Source: Acidobacteriota bacterium
Lineage (GTDB): Bacteria; Acidobacteriota; Vicinamibacteria; Vicinamibacterales; 2-12-FULL-66-21
Assembly (NCBI GenBank): GCA_013697225.1
Contig: JACCXG010000096.1
Location: forward strand, 1 to 8,310
Length of the DNA: 8,310 nucleotides
Direction of reading: 5' to 3'
The notes beneath the pieces were generated by a model, which saw only the letters and a list, made by a program, of their open reading frames with translations, did not search any database and had not been told where the DNA came from. A program made the position numbers and the translations under genes. How positions within the stretch are numbered: the stretch's first letter is position 1; each line of letters opens with the position of its first letter. This document shows, in pieces, positions 1 to 5,577 of the stretch.

Positions 1-837
1 GGCGGCAGCGGGCTGTACGACATGTCCGAGCTGACTGAACGCGAGGAGCGCCGGGTCGACACGCCGTTCGGCGAGCCTTCGGCCCCTTACGTGATCGGAA
101 CACTGCGGGGCAGGCGGGTGGCATTTCTCGCGCGCCACGGCTCCGGGCACCGCTTCATGCCGTCGGAGCTCAATTTTCGCGCGAACATCTTCGGGTTCAA
201 GGTGCTTGGCGTGGAATACATCCTCTCGGCAAGTGCCGTGGGCAGCCTGAAAGAGGAGTACAAGCCGCTCGACCTGGTGATTCCCGACCAGTTCCTGGAC
301 CGCACGCGCGGCCGTCCTTCGACATTCTTCGGGGGCGGACTCGTCGCGCACGTGGGGTTTGCGCATCCTTTCTGCCCGCTGCTCAGCCAGGCGGCGCTCG
401 CAAGTGCCCGGTCCTCGTCTGCCACCGTGCACGAAGGGGGAACCTACGTCTGCATGGAGGGCCCGCAGTTTTCAACGCTAGCGGAGTCGAAGCTGTATCG
501 CTCATGGGGCATGGACATCATCGGGATGACCAACCTCCAGGAAGCCAAGCTGGCGCGCGAGGCGGAGATCTGTTACACCACCATCGCGCTGGTCACCGAT
601 TACGATTCGTGGCATCCCGAGCACGATCAGGTCACCGTAGACATGATCATCGCCAACCTCACGCAGAACGCGCGGACCGCACAGCAGGTCATCGCGGAGG
701 CGGTCGGCCGCCTCCCGTACAACCGGACCTGTGAGTGCGCCTCGGCGCTGAGATACGCCATCATCACCCGGCCTGACGCCGTTCCGGCTGACGTCCGGGA
801 GGGGCTCGCGCCCCTCGTCGGCAAGTACCTGCCCTGA
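1..837 (+). CDS. mtnP: S-methyl-5'-thioadenosine phosphorylase (5'-truncated by window edge)
   Basis: Cytosolic enzyme that splits 5'-methylthioadenosine with phosphate into adenine and 5-methylthioribose 1-phosphate, in methionine and purine salvage. The frame is open from base 1 and reads GGSGLYD before the Met at 22. That is the N-terminal phosphate-binding glycine loop of the family, so the true start lies upstream and the Met at 22 is internal. Counting from that Met: RHGSGH at 38-43 matches the Arg-His phosphate site, ASAVGSL at 70-76 replaces the usual TTACGSL with the hydroxyl kept as Ser, EGPQFST is at 146-152, GMTNLQE at 168-174 holds the Met-Thr pair, and TDYDSW at 192-197 carries the two Asp residues that bind adenine in MTAP rather than the Asn of guanosine/inosine phosphorylases. 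Only about ten N-terminal residues seem to be missing. The kinase gene follows after 19 bases. A broader purine nucleoside phosphorylase remains possible, but the TDYD motif argues for MTAP. Confidence 0.92.
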   Translation, partial: GGSGLYDMSELTEREERRVDTPFGEPSAPYVIGTLRGRRVAFLARHGSGHRFMPSELNFRANIFGFKVLGVEYILSASAVGSLKEEYKPLDLVIPDQFLDRTRGRPSTFFGGGLVAHVGFAHPFCPLLSQAALASARSSSATVHEGGTYVCMEGPQFSTLAESKLYRSWGMDIIGMTNLQEAKLAREAEICYTTIALVTDYDSWHPEHDQVTVDMIIANLTQNARTAQQVIAEAVGRLPYNRTCECASALRYAIITRPDAVPADVREGLAPLVGKYLP

Positions 838-856
838 CACTCTGGTCTGTTCCTCT

Positions 857-1801
857 ATGAGCATCGTTGTCACCGGATCGATCGCCTTCGACTACCTCAT
901 GTCGTTCCCCGGGAAATTCACCGAGCACTTCCTGCCGGAGCACATGTCACGCGTGAGTCTCAGTTTTCTCGTGGATTCCATGGACAAGCGGCGCGGCGGC
1001 TGTGCGCCGAACATCGCCTATACGCTGGCGCTGCTCGGGGAGAGGCCGCGGCTGCTGGCGACAGCCGGCCAGGATTTCGACGATTACCGCCGGTGGCTGG
1101 ACGCGGCGGGGGTCGATACGTCCCTGGTGCAGGACGTCCCGGGAAAGTTCACCGCGTCCTTTTTCTGCAGCACCGATGCGGACGGCAACCAGATCGCCTC
1201 CTTCTATACAGGAGCCATGGCCAACGCCGCGGAGCTGTCGTTCCGGACCATCGACGGATGCGAGCTGGCCATCATCTCCCCCAACGATCCGGAAGCGATG
1301 GTTCAGTATGCGGAGGAATGTCGCGCGCTCGGCATTCCCTACATCTGGGATCCGGGGCAGCAGTGCGCGCGGATGTCAGGGGATGAGCTGTATCGCGGGC
1401 TCGTCGGTGCGGCGCTGGTCATCTGCAACGACTACGAGTTCGAGCTCATTCGGCAGAAGACCGGGCTCGATGAGCAGGGTGTCCTCGGTGAAGCGGGAGC
1501 GCTGGTGATTACCCGGGGTGAGCACGGATGCTCCGTGTATACCGGGGGGGAGCGTACCGACGTGCCCGCGGTGACTCCCTTCCGTATCGTCGACCCGACC
1601 GGCGTGGGGGATGCCTTTCGCGGCGGTTTCATGAAGGGGATGGCCCAGCGTGCGGACTACGTAGTCTGCGCTCAGCTGGGGGGGGTCGCGGCTGCCTATG
1701 CCCTCGAACACCTGGGGGGGCAGAGCCACGCCTACACATGGCCGGAGTTCCGCCAGCGGTTCAACGAAAGCTTTGGTCCGCGCGAGGAGCTGGGCGAGTA
1801 A
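857..1801 (+). CDS. PfkB-family carbohydrate kinase, adenosine-kinase-like
   Basis: Cytosolic ATP-dependent kinase of the ribokinase/PfkB fold, 314 residues, a normal length for the family. Residues 3-9 form the first beta strand (IVVTGSI), GGCAPNIAY at 47-55 is the substrate-side GGxxxN motif, ITRGEHG at 218-224 precedes the ATP site, and DPTGVGDAF at 246-254 is PfkB signature 2 with its anion-hole glycines and catalytic base Asp252. The lid segment at about 17-45 and overall layout resemble bacterial adenosine kinases, and the gene sits directly behind methylthioadenosine phosphorylase, so adenosine to AMP salvage is a reasonable guess. The sugar specificity cannot be read from sequence, and ribokinase or another nucleoside kinase is possible. 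No clear Shine-Dalgarno precedes the ATG; coupling to the upstream gene is likely. The 3' half contains three runs of 7, 8 and 7 G that encode Gly-Gly pairs. Confidence 0.85.
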   Translation: MSIVVTGSIAFDYLMSFPGKFTEHFLPEHMSRVSLSFLVDSMDKRRGGCAPNIAYTLALLGERPRLLATAGQDFDDYRRWLDAAGVDTSLVQDVPGKFTASFFCSTDADGNQIASFYTGAMANAAELSFRTIDGCELAIISPNDPEAMVQYAEECRALGIPYIWDPGQQCARMSGDELYRGLVGAALVICNDYEFELIRQKTGLDEQGVLGEAGALVITRGEHGCSVYTGGERTDVPAVTPFRIVDPTGVGDAFRGGFMKGMAQRADYVVCAQLGGVAAAYALEHLGGQSHAYTWPEFRQRFNESFGPREELGE

Positions 1802-1891
1802 GATGTTGGTGGTGTTCCGCACCCCTACCAGCGTCGTGCGGCTTTACTGAAGGACACTCGCGGAACGCGCTTTGCACAACGCAGGCGTGCC

Positions 1892-1897
1892 AGGAGG
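1892..1897 (+). promoter_or_regulatory. Shine-Dalgarno that fixes the VWA gene start
   Basis: A perfect AGGAGG lies 4 bases before a GTG at 1902. It decides between that GTG and an in-frame TTG at 1872, which lacks such a site. Starting at 1902 also leaves a clean signal peptide (Lys-Arg then a hydrophobic core) without ten extra residues in front. Confidence 0.7.
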
Positions 1898-1901
1898 CCT
1901 C

Positions 1902-2885
1902 GTGAAACGTCCCGCGTGTATCCCGGTGCTGATGTTGGTAACGGCGGCCGCGGTCTTCGCGCAGGAGCCACCGTCCTCCAATACCCCGCAGGTGTTCCGA
2001 AGCACCAGCCAGATCGTGCCGCTGAACGTGACGGTCACCGATCCGAAGAGCCAGTTCGTGCACGGGCTCACTGCCAGTGATTTCGCCGTCTTCGAGGACG
2101 GCGTGCAGCAGGAAGTGAAGTTCTTTCATGTCAAGGACGTTCCGCTCGACTTGATCGTCCTGCTCGACACCAGCTCCAGCATGTCCGACAAGATGACCAT
2201 CGTGCACGATGCGGCGATCGGCTTCCTGAAGACACTCCGTGAGGGAGATCGCGGCGCGGTGGTCACCTTTGCGGACCGGGTGAACGTCGCGCAGGAGCTG
2301 ACGACGGACCGTGTGGCGCTCGAGGAGGCGGTCAAGGGCACGAATGCCAGAGGGGCCACGGCACTCTACAACGCGCTCTATATAGCGTTGAAACAGTTCG
2401 GCCGCGGCGCGCAGCAGGAGGGAGAAGTCCGGCGGCAGGCGATCGCGGTGCTGTCCGACGGTGAAGATACGTCGAGCCTGGTGACCTTCGAGGATGTGCT
2501 GGCGGTCGCCCGGAAGAGCGGCGTGAGTGTCTACTCCATAGGGATTCAGGGGAAGCACCCGCCATCTGCCCTGGCAGCGAACCTCCGGGGGCGTACCTCT
2601 TCCGACGCTGAGTACTCCGTGCGGCGCCTCACGCAGGAGACCGGCGGGCAGGCGTTCGCGGCGGCGCAGGTGAGCGAGCTCAAGGGCTTTTACGCCGCCA
2701 TCGCCCAGGAGCTGTCCAGTCAGTACTCGATCGCGTATGCGCCACCCGACAGCAAGGCAGACGGCCGGTATCGCCGGATCGTAGTACGCGTTGCCGGACG
2801 GCCCGAGCTGCGCCTCCGGACGCGGATGGGGTATTCGGTGGAGCCCACCCGCCCGTCGGCCGTTCCCGTCCAGGGGCAGCGCTGA
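1902..2885 (+). CDS. Secreted von Willebrand factor A domain protein, acidobacterial type
   Basis: Predicted exported protein of 327 residues from the GTG start. Residues 1-20 form a signal peptide (KR, hydrophobic core, VFA before Gln21), so it probably acts in the periplasm. Residues 31-80 form the N-terminal beta module typical of this family (IVPLNVTVTD, then GLTASDFAVFEDGVQQEV). The VWA domain spans about 82-275 with a complete metal-ion-dependent adhesion site: DTSSSMS at 89-95 supplies DxSxS, GATALYNA at 151-158 the Thr, and SDGED at 185-189 the Asp. The C-terminal part (YSIAYAPP at 275-282, ending RTRMGY at 306-311) matches the VWFA-related family TIGR03436, abundant in Acidobacteria. 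An intact site suggests Mg-dependent binding of a protein ligand; the ligand is unknown. It stands 100 bases after the kinase gene, with the membrane-protein block starting 29 bases downstream. Family call is confident, cellular role is not. Confidence 0.87.
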   Translation: MKRPACIPVLMLVTAAAVFAQEPPSSNTPQVFRSTSQIVPLNVTVTDPKSQFVHGLTASDFAVFEDGVQQEVKFFHVKDVPLDLIVLLDTSSSMSDKMTIVHDAAIGFLKTLREGDRGAVVTFADRVNVAQELTTDRVALEEAVKGTNARGATALYNALYIALKQFGRGAQQEGEVRRQAIAVLSDGEDTSSLVTFEDVLAVARKSGVSVYSIGIQGKHPPSALAANLRGRTSSDAEYSVRRLTQETGGQAFAAAQVSELKGFYAAIAQELSSQYSIAYAPPDSKADGRYRRIVVRVAGRPELRLRTRMGYSVEPTRPSAVPVQGQR

Positions 2886-2914
2886 TCGCGCGGCCCACCC
2901 GGACCGCTCCACCC

Positions 2915-3388
2915 GTGCCCACGGGGCGGCTTGCCGCTGGCCTGACCTGTGCCGCGGTCCTGTGGGGCTTGGCCATGCTCATCGTCCCGCTGGAGGCCGG
3001 CCGCAGGTTCCCGTCCATCTCCGCCCTTGTGTATGGCGCCTCTGCGATCGTCTGTCACCAGCGTCCCGAGCGATCCATCCATCTCGACGGCGCCCGTCTT
3101 CCGGTCTGCGCCCGCTGCACCGCGCTGTACCTGTTCGGCGCCCTCGGGGCCGTTCTGGGGTGGGTGAGGGGCCCGAGAGTGCCCCGGCACCTGCCGGCGG
3201 TGCTGGCAGCGGTCTCGCTCCCGATGGCGCTCAGCGTGATGGGGGAGTGGACGGGTGTTGCGGCCGGGAGCAACTTCTTGCGCGCCGCCTCAGCCGTCCC
3301 GCTCGGTCTCTTTACGGGCTGGCTGTTCGTCCGCATGCTGCGCGCCGAGGGGGCGGCTGCGCATATGCGCTATGATTTCTCTCTCTGA
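2915..3388 (+). CDS. DUF2085 integral membrane protein
   Basis: 157-residue inner-membrane protein starting at GTG. Hydrophobic segments lie at about 8-25, 68-84, 93-110 and 124-141. The diagnostic DUF2085 features are present: CHQRPERS at 47-54, then LPVCARCTALY at 62-72, giving three conserved cysteines plus a His before the second helix, and the conserved Asn120 and Arg123 followed by PLG and a TG pair in the last helix. The Cys/His cluster could bind a metal or form a redox pair, but no function is known for the family. No strong ribosome site is seen; the 29-base gap from the VWA gene suggests co-transcription. The stop shares bases with the next ATG (TGATG), so translation is probably coupled. 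The family assignment is firm; the exact start is less so because the upstream frame offers no ATG. Confidence 0.8.
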   Translation: MPTGRLAAGLTCAAVLWGLAMLIVPLEAGRRFPSISALVYGASAIVCHQRPERSIHLDGARLPVCARCTALYLFGALGAVLGWVRGPRVPRHLPAVLAAVSLPMALSVMGEWTGVAAGSNFLRAASAVPLGLFTGWLFVRMLRAEGAAAHMRYDFSL

Positions 3389-3798
3389 TGGCCTCGAAGT
3401 CGACCGTGGCGGCCCGTCCGCGCCCTGTCTCGGAACCTGGCACCCTTGTTCTTCTCTGCCTCGCCGCGTGGGCGGTTCCCGGCGCCGGCCATCTGTGGCT
3501 CGGGCGAGCGCAGAAAGGGATCGTGTTCTTCCTGGCCATGACCCTGATGTTTACCGTGGGCCTGCTGCTCGATGGTCGCCTCTTCCCGTTCGAATTGTCC
3601 GAACCGCTCGTTGCGCTCGCAGCGATGGCAAACGCCGGGCTGGGCCTGCCGTGGGTGCTCGGCCGGACGTTCGGGCTGGGTGCCGGCGTGGTCACGGAGG
3701 CGACGTACGAGTACGGCAACTGTTATCTCATCGTGGCCGGCCTCCTCAACTTTCTGGTGATCCTCGACGCCTTCGATATCGCCTCGGGACGGAAGTGA
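3388..3798 (+). CDS. DUF6677-like / TM2-like small membrane protein
   Basis: 136-residue predicted inner-membrane protein. A Pro/Arg-rich N-terminus (1-17) is followed by hydrophobic segments at about 19-36, 45-61, 72-90 and 112-127. PGAGHLWLGRAQKG at 31-44 is a turn motif like that of TM2 and related small membrane families, in which a PGxGhxYxG stretch joins a helix to the next one. The C-terminus reads NFLVILDAFDIASGRK, which I recall as the end of the acidobacterial DUF6677 family; that family name is from memory and moderately sure. Function is unknown. Its ATG overlaps the stop of the DUF2085 gene, and its own stop is overlapped by the GTG of the next small gene, with no independent Shine-Dalgarno of note, so it is likely translated by coupling within the block. 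Confidence 0.75.
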   Translation: MASKSTVAARPRPVSEPGTLVLLCLAAWAVPGAGHLWLGRAQKGIVFFLAMTLMFTVGLLLDGRLFPFELSEPLVALAAMANAGLGLPWVLGRTFGLGAGVVTEATYEYGNCYLIVAGLLNFLVILDAFDIASGRK

Positions 3799-3968
3799 CG
3801 AGCCACCTCCTCCTCCTGGTGCTCTTCGCGGTGCTCGTCTCGGCGGTCTTCGCCACCCTTTCACGAGATGAACCGCGGGCGCAGCTGCGTGCGGGGGCGA
3901 TCATGGTTGCCGGGTTCGTCGCGGGAGCCGTGCTCCTCGGCTGGCTGATGTACCCGCTCCCGCTTTGA
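3795..3968 (+). CDS. 57-residue two-helix membrane protein, unrecognised
   Basis: Short frame starting at GTG and ending at TGA, 57 residues. The start overlaps the previous stop as GTGA, and its stop is overlapped by the next start as TTGA, the same arrangement as its neighbours. Composition fits a small inner-membrane protein: hydrophobic segments at about 4-21 (SHLLLLVLFAVLVSAVFA) and 36-54 (AIMVAGFVAGAVLLGWLM), joined by a charged loop with SRDEPRAQLR at 24-33. The loop holds several Arg and Asp/Glu residues, so its side of the membrane cannot be stated firmly. I recognise no family. Without it, the DUF6677-like and VanZ-like genes would be separated by a 166-base gap inside an otherwise gapless block, which supports it as real. 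Confidence 0.65.
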   Translation: MTSHLLLLVLFAVLVSAVFATLSRDEPRAQLRAGAIMVAGFVAGAVLLGWLMYPLPL

Positions 3969-4363
3969 GAGCTCTGGCGCTCTGGGGCCCTGTTCTGGTG
4001 GTGATGGGGCTCATCTTCTTCGCCTCTGCGTTGCCGGACCCGGGGGCACCGCCGGGCGGCCTGTCGGACAAGGGTGCGCACGTCGTGGCGTATGCCGCGC
4101 TCGGCGGTACGCTCGTCCGTGCGCTCGCCCGGGGCCGCTCGGCATCGATGACCCCCGCCCGAATCGCCGCGGCCGCCGTCCTCGCCACCCTCTACGGCCT
4201 CACCGACGAACTGCACCAGCGGTTCGTGCCCGGGCGAACCCCGGATCCCCTCGACGTTGCGGCCGACGCCCTCGGAGGTATAGCCGGCGCAGTCGCTGTC
4301 GCGGTTGCCGCTCGTACCTGGAGCAGCATCCGCCGGTCCCGCCTTGCGCACAGGCGCCCATGA
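3965..4363 (+). CDS. VanZ-family membrane protein
   Basis: 132-residue inner-membrane protein starting at TTG, which overlaps the upstream stop as TTGA. Hydrophobic segments lie at about 5-22, 38-54, 65-80 and 99-117. The VanZ signature is clear: SDKGAHVVAYAALG at 34-47 (the DKxxHxxxY pattern of helix 2), DELHQRFVPGR at 81-91 (DExxQ followed by a basic turn), then Asp97 and DALGG at 101-105. VanZ proteins are known for low-level teicoplanin resistance in enterococci, but most chromosomal members have no proven role; resistance should not be assumed here. The C-terminus is strongly basic (RRSRLAHRRP), expected to be cytoplasmic. It is the last gene of the membrane block, followed by a 124-base gap. 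The family call is secure; the start depends on coupling, as no Shine-Dalgarno is visible. Confidence 0.87.
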   Translation: MRALALWGPVLVVMGLIFFASALPDPGAPPGGLSDKGAHVVAYAALGGTLVRALARGRSASMTPARIAAAAVLATLYGLTDELHQRFVPGRTPDPLDVAADALGGIAGAVAVAVAARTWSSIRRSRLAHRRP

Positions 4364-4389
4364 CCTCGCGATCGTGAGAACGCTATACT
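4360..4389 (+). promoter_or_regulatory. Candidate sigma-70-type promoter for ribH, with dyad in spacer
   Basis: TATACT at 4384-4389 matches the TATAAT consensus at five of six positions. ATGACC at 4360-4365, 18 bases upstream, matches TTGACA at four of six. It overlaps the VanZ stop and would give a leader of about 90 bases before ribH. A 14-base quasi-palindrome at 4365-4378 (CTC-G-CGATCG-T-GAG, 12 of 14 positions symmetric) fills most of the spacer and could be an operator. Inferred by eye only; promoter rules in this phylum are poorly known. Confidence 0.4.
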
Positions 4390-4391
4390 CG

Positions 4392-4453
4392 GGATTCTGC
4401 TCGTGAGCCAATGGCAGCATCCGGAGCGTCCGACCCTCGGCAGGGCACGAGGG
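4392..4453 (+). other. Possible stem-loops in ribH leader
   Basis: Two potential hairpins lie between the promoter candidate and ribH. The first pairs 4392-4401 with 4413-4422 (ten pairs with one mismatch and one G-T), although its 5' strand partly precedes the predicted start of transcription. The second pairs CCCTCG at 4434-4439 with CGAGGG at 4448-4453; a competing short stem CCCT/AGGG (4434-4437 with 4442-4445) uses the same strand. Neither is followed by a T-run, so they are not obvious terminators. The conserved boxes of the FMN riboswitch are not visible. Confidence 0.25.
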
Positions 4454-4473
4454 GACGAGGACGCCCGAGTTCA

Positions 4474-4480
4474 GGGGGAG
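4474..4480 (+). promoter_or_regulatory. Shine-Dalgarno of ribH
   Basis: GGGGGAG lies 7 bases before the GTG at 4488. It supports that non-ATG start, which gives a normal-length RibH N-terminus. Confidence 0.6.
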
Positions 4481-4487
4481 TAGTTAC

Positions 4488-4973
4488 GTGCGCCAGCCCG
4501 ATGCCAGGACGCCACTGAAGGGGGCGGACGGAGCCCGATTTGCCGTGATCGTCTCCCGCTTCAACGAGGCCATCACCAGCAGGCTCGTTGCTGGCGCACG
4601 TGCCGCGCTGGCTGAGGCGGGCGCCGCTGAAGCCGACGTGGAGACTTTCAGCGTGCCGGGAGCCTTCGAGCTGCCTCAGGCCGCACGCGCGGCCGGGGAG
4701 ACGGGCCGGTTCGAGGCGATTGTCGGTCTTGGCTGTGTGGTCAGGGGAGAGACGCCGCACTTCGAGTACATCTCGTCGGCCGTGGCGCACGGGCTGATGC
4801 ACGCAGCCGGAGAGACGGGCGTCCCGATGGCCTTTGGCGTGCTGACCACCGATTCCTGGGAGCAGGCGGAGGCGCGTGCCGGTGACGGGCCTGACAACAA
4901 GGGGTTCGAGGCGGCGGCCGCCGCGCTGGAGATGGCCGCCCTCGTGAGGGTGCTTCGCGGGAGGGCTCGATGA
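4488..4973 (+). CDS. ribH: 6,7-dimethyl-8-ribityllumazine synthase
   Basis: Cytosolic enzyme of the penultimate riboflavin step: it condenses 5-amino-6-ribitylaminouracil with 3,4-dihydroxy-2-butanone 4-phosphate. At 161 residues it has the usual length. Signature elements in order: VSRFNEAIT at 22-30 (substrate pocket SRFN), VPGAFELP at 56-63, GCVVRGETPHFEYI at 82-95 with the catalytic His91, GVLTTDSWEQA at 117-127, and AGDGPDNKGFEA at 131-142 with the phosphate-site region. All expected conserved residues seem intact, and members of this family assemble into pentamers or 60-mer shells. Its stop overlaps the nusB start (ATGA); the ribH-nusB pair is a widespread conserved order. Other riboflavin genes are not in the window. 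The GTG start is preferred because of the GGGGGAG site. Confidence 0.97.
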   Translation: MRQPDARTPLKGADGARFAVIVSRFNEAITSRLVAGARAALAEAGAAEADVETFSVPGAFELPQAARAAGETGRFEAIVGLGCVVRGETPHFEYISSAVAHGLMHAAGETGVPMAFGVLTTDSWEQAEARAGDGPDNKGFEAAAAALEMAALVRVLRGRAR

Positions 4974-5416
4974 AGCCGTTGCGGGCAGCCGCCCGCCGGC
5001 GCGCGCGGGAAGCCGCCCTCCAGATGCTCTATCAATGGGAGGTCGGCAAGACGAGCCCCGGGGATGCCATTCTGAGTTACTGGCCAGCCCGCGAGGAGGC
5101 CAGCGAGCTGGACGAGGAGGATCAGGCGTTCGCGAACGCTCTGGTGCAGGGGACTACGGCCCGCCTCGAGAGGATTGACGCCCTGCTCGCCTCCAGAACG
5201 CAGAACTGGCGGGTTGAACGGATGGCCGTGCTCGACCGTCTGGTCCTTCGGCTGGCCACCTGCGAGCTCCTTGCCGGAGAGACGCCGGCCAAGGTGGTCA
5301 TCAACGAGGCCCTCGAGCTCACACGCACCTACAGCGGCGAAGAAGCAGTGGCCTTCGTCAACGGGGTTCTGGACGGTGTCAGGCACGAGTTGACCGGGGA
5401 CCCGGGAGCGGAGTGA
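4970..5416 (+). CDS. nusB: Transcription antitermination factor NusB
   Basis: 148-residue all-helical protein that pairs with NusE (ribosomal protein S10) on boxA RNA and promotes antitermination, especially of rRNA operons. RRRAREAALQMLYQWEV at 9-25 is the N-terminal RNA-binding helix with the R-x-A-L-Q-x-L-Y pattern. The C-terminal signatures follow: NWRVERMAVLDRLVLRLATCEL at 79-100, PAKVVINEALELTRTYSGEE at 106-125, and AFVNGVLD at 128-135. Start ATG overlaps the ribH stop, and GGGAGGG at 4959-4965 provides a ribosome site 4 bases upstream. The last residues (TGDPGAE) lie at the edge of a CGGAG-rich repeat tract that supplies the stop codon, so the extreme C-terminus may have been shaped by repeat insertion. 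Function is otherwise secure. Confidence 0.96.
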   Translation: MKPLRAAARRRAREAALQMLYQWEVGKTSPGDAILSYWPAREEASELDEEDQAFANALVQGTTARLERIDALLASRTQNWRVERMAVLDRLVLRLATCELLAGETPAKVVINEALELTRTYSGEEAVAFVNGVLDGVRHELTGDPGAE

Positions 5417-5506
5417 GCGGAGAAGAGCAACCGAGCCCTGCGGAGAGCACGGAGAATGCGGAGAGCACGAAGAAGTGCACACCACGGAGACGCGGAGTTA
5501 CGGAGG
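5406..5506 (+). repeat. CGGAG units with about 9-base periodicity
   Basis: CGGAG occurs at 5409, 5418, 5441, 5450, 5459, 5484, 5493 and 5501, with a degenerate CGAAG at 5468. Successive members mostly sit 9 bases apart. GAGCGGAGT/GAGCGGAGA at 5406-5414 and 5415-5423 form a tandem pair that straddles the nusB stop codon. The complementary CTCCG series continues on the other arm at 5596, 5612, 5629, 5638 and 5647. Confidence 0.7.
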
Positions 5507-5518
5507 ACATTTTTTGTA

Positions 5519-5562
5519 GGCCGTCGTGGCTGCGCTGTGCGCAGCCACAGGCGCTGACGGCC
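5519..5562. repeat. Nested hairpin in centre of the inverted repeat
   Basis: GTGGCTGCGC at 5526-5535 pairs perfectly with GCGCAGCCAC at 5539-5548 across a 3-base TGT loop. An outer stem GGCCGTC (5519-5525) pairs with GACGGCC (5556-5562), leaving a 7-base bulge (5549-5555) on one side. No T-run follows, so a Rho-independent terminator reading forward is unlikely. Confidence 0.75.
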
Positions 5563-5577
5563 CTATTTCTCATAGGG
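5561..5577. repeat. Second small hairpin in the repeat centre
   Basis: CCCTAT at 5561-5566 pairs with ATAGGG at 5572-5577 around a TTCTC loop. Its first two bases are shared with the outer stem of the neighbouring hairpin, so the two compete at their border. Confidence 0.6.

Noticed and set aside
1817..1841. Rho-independent terminator after the kinase gene
   Set aside because: CCGCAC at 1817-1822 can pair with GTGCGG at 1836-1841, but the stem is only 6 bp with a 13-base loop and is followed by CTTTACTG, not a T-run.
1761..2912. 383-codon open frame on the minus strand across the VWA gene
   Set aside because: It is antisense to a clear secreted VWA protein, its translation is Arg/His/Gly-rich with no recognisable domain, and such long shadows are expected at this GC content.
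3255..3968. 237-codon plus-strand frame across the DUF2085 and DUF6677-like genes
   Set aside because: Most of it is an out-of-frame shadow of two family-supported genes. Only its last 57 codons, from the GTG at 3795, are kept as a real small gene.
3965..4363. Glycopeptide (teicoplanin) resistance gene
   Set aside because: The VanZ-family motifs are real, but there are no vanH, vanA, vanX or vanS/R-like genes nearby, and most chromosomal VanZ proteins have no shown link to resistance.
4390..4487. FMN riboswitch upstream of ribH
   Set aside because: The leader lacks the conserved FMN-aptamer boxes, and at about 90 bases is short for the full aptamer plus expression platform.
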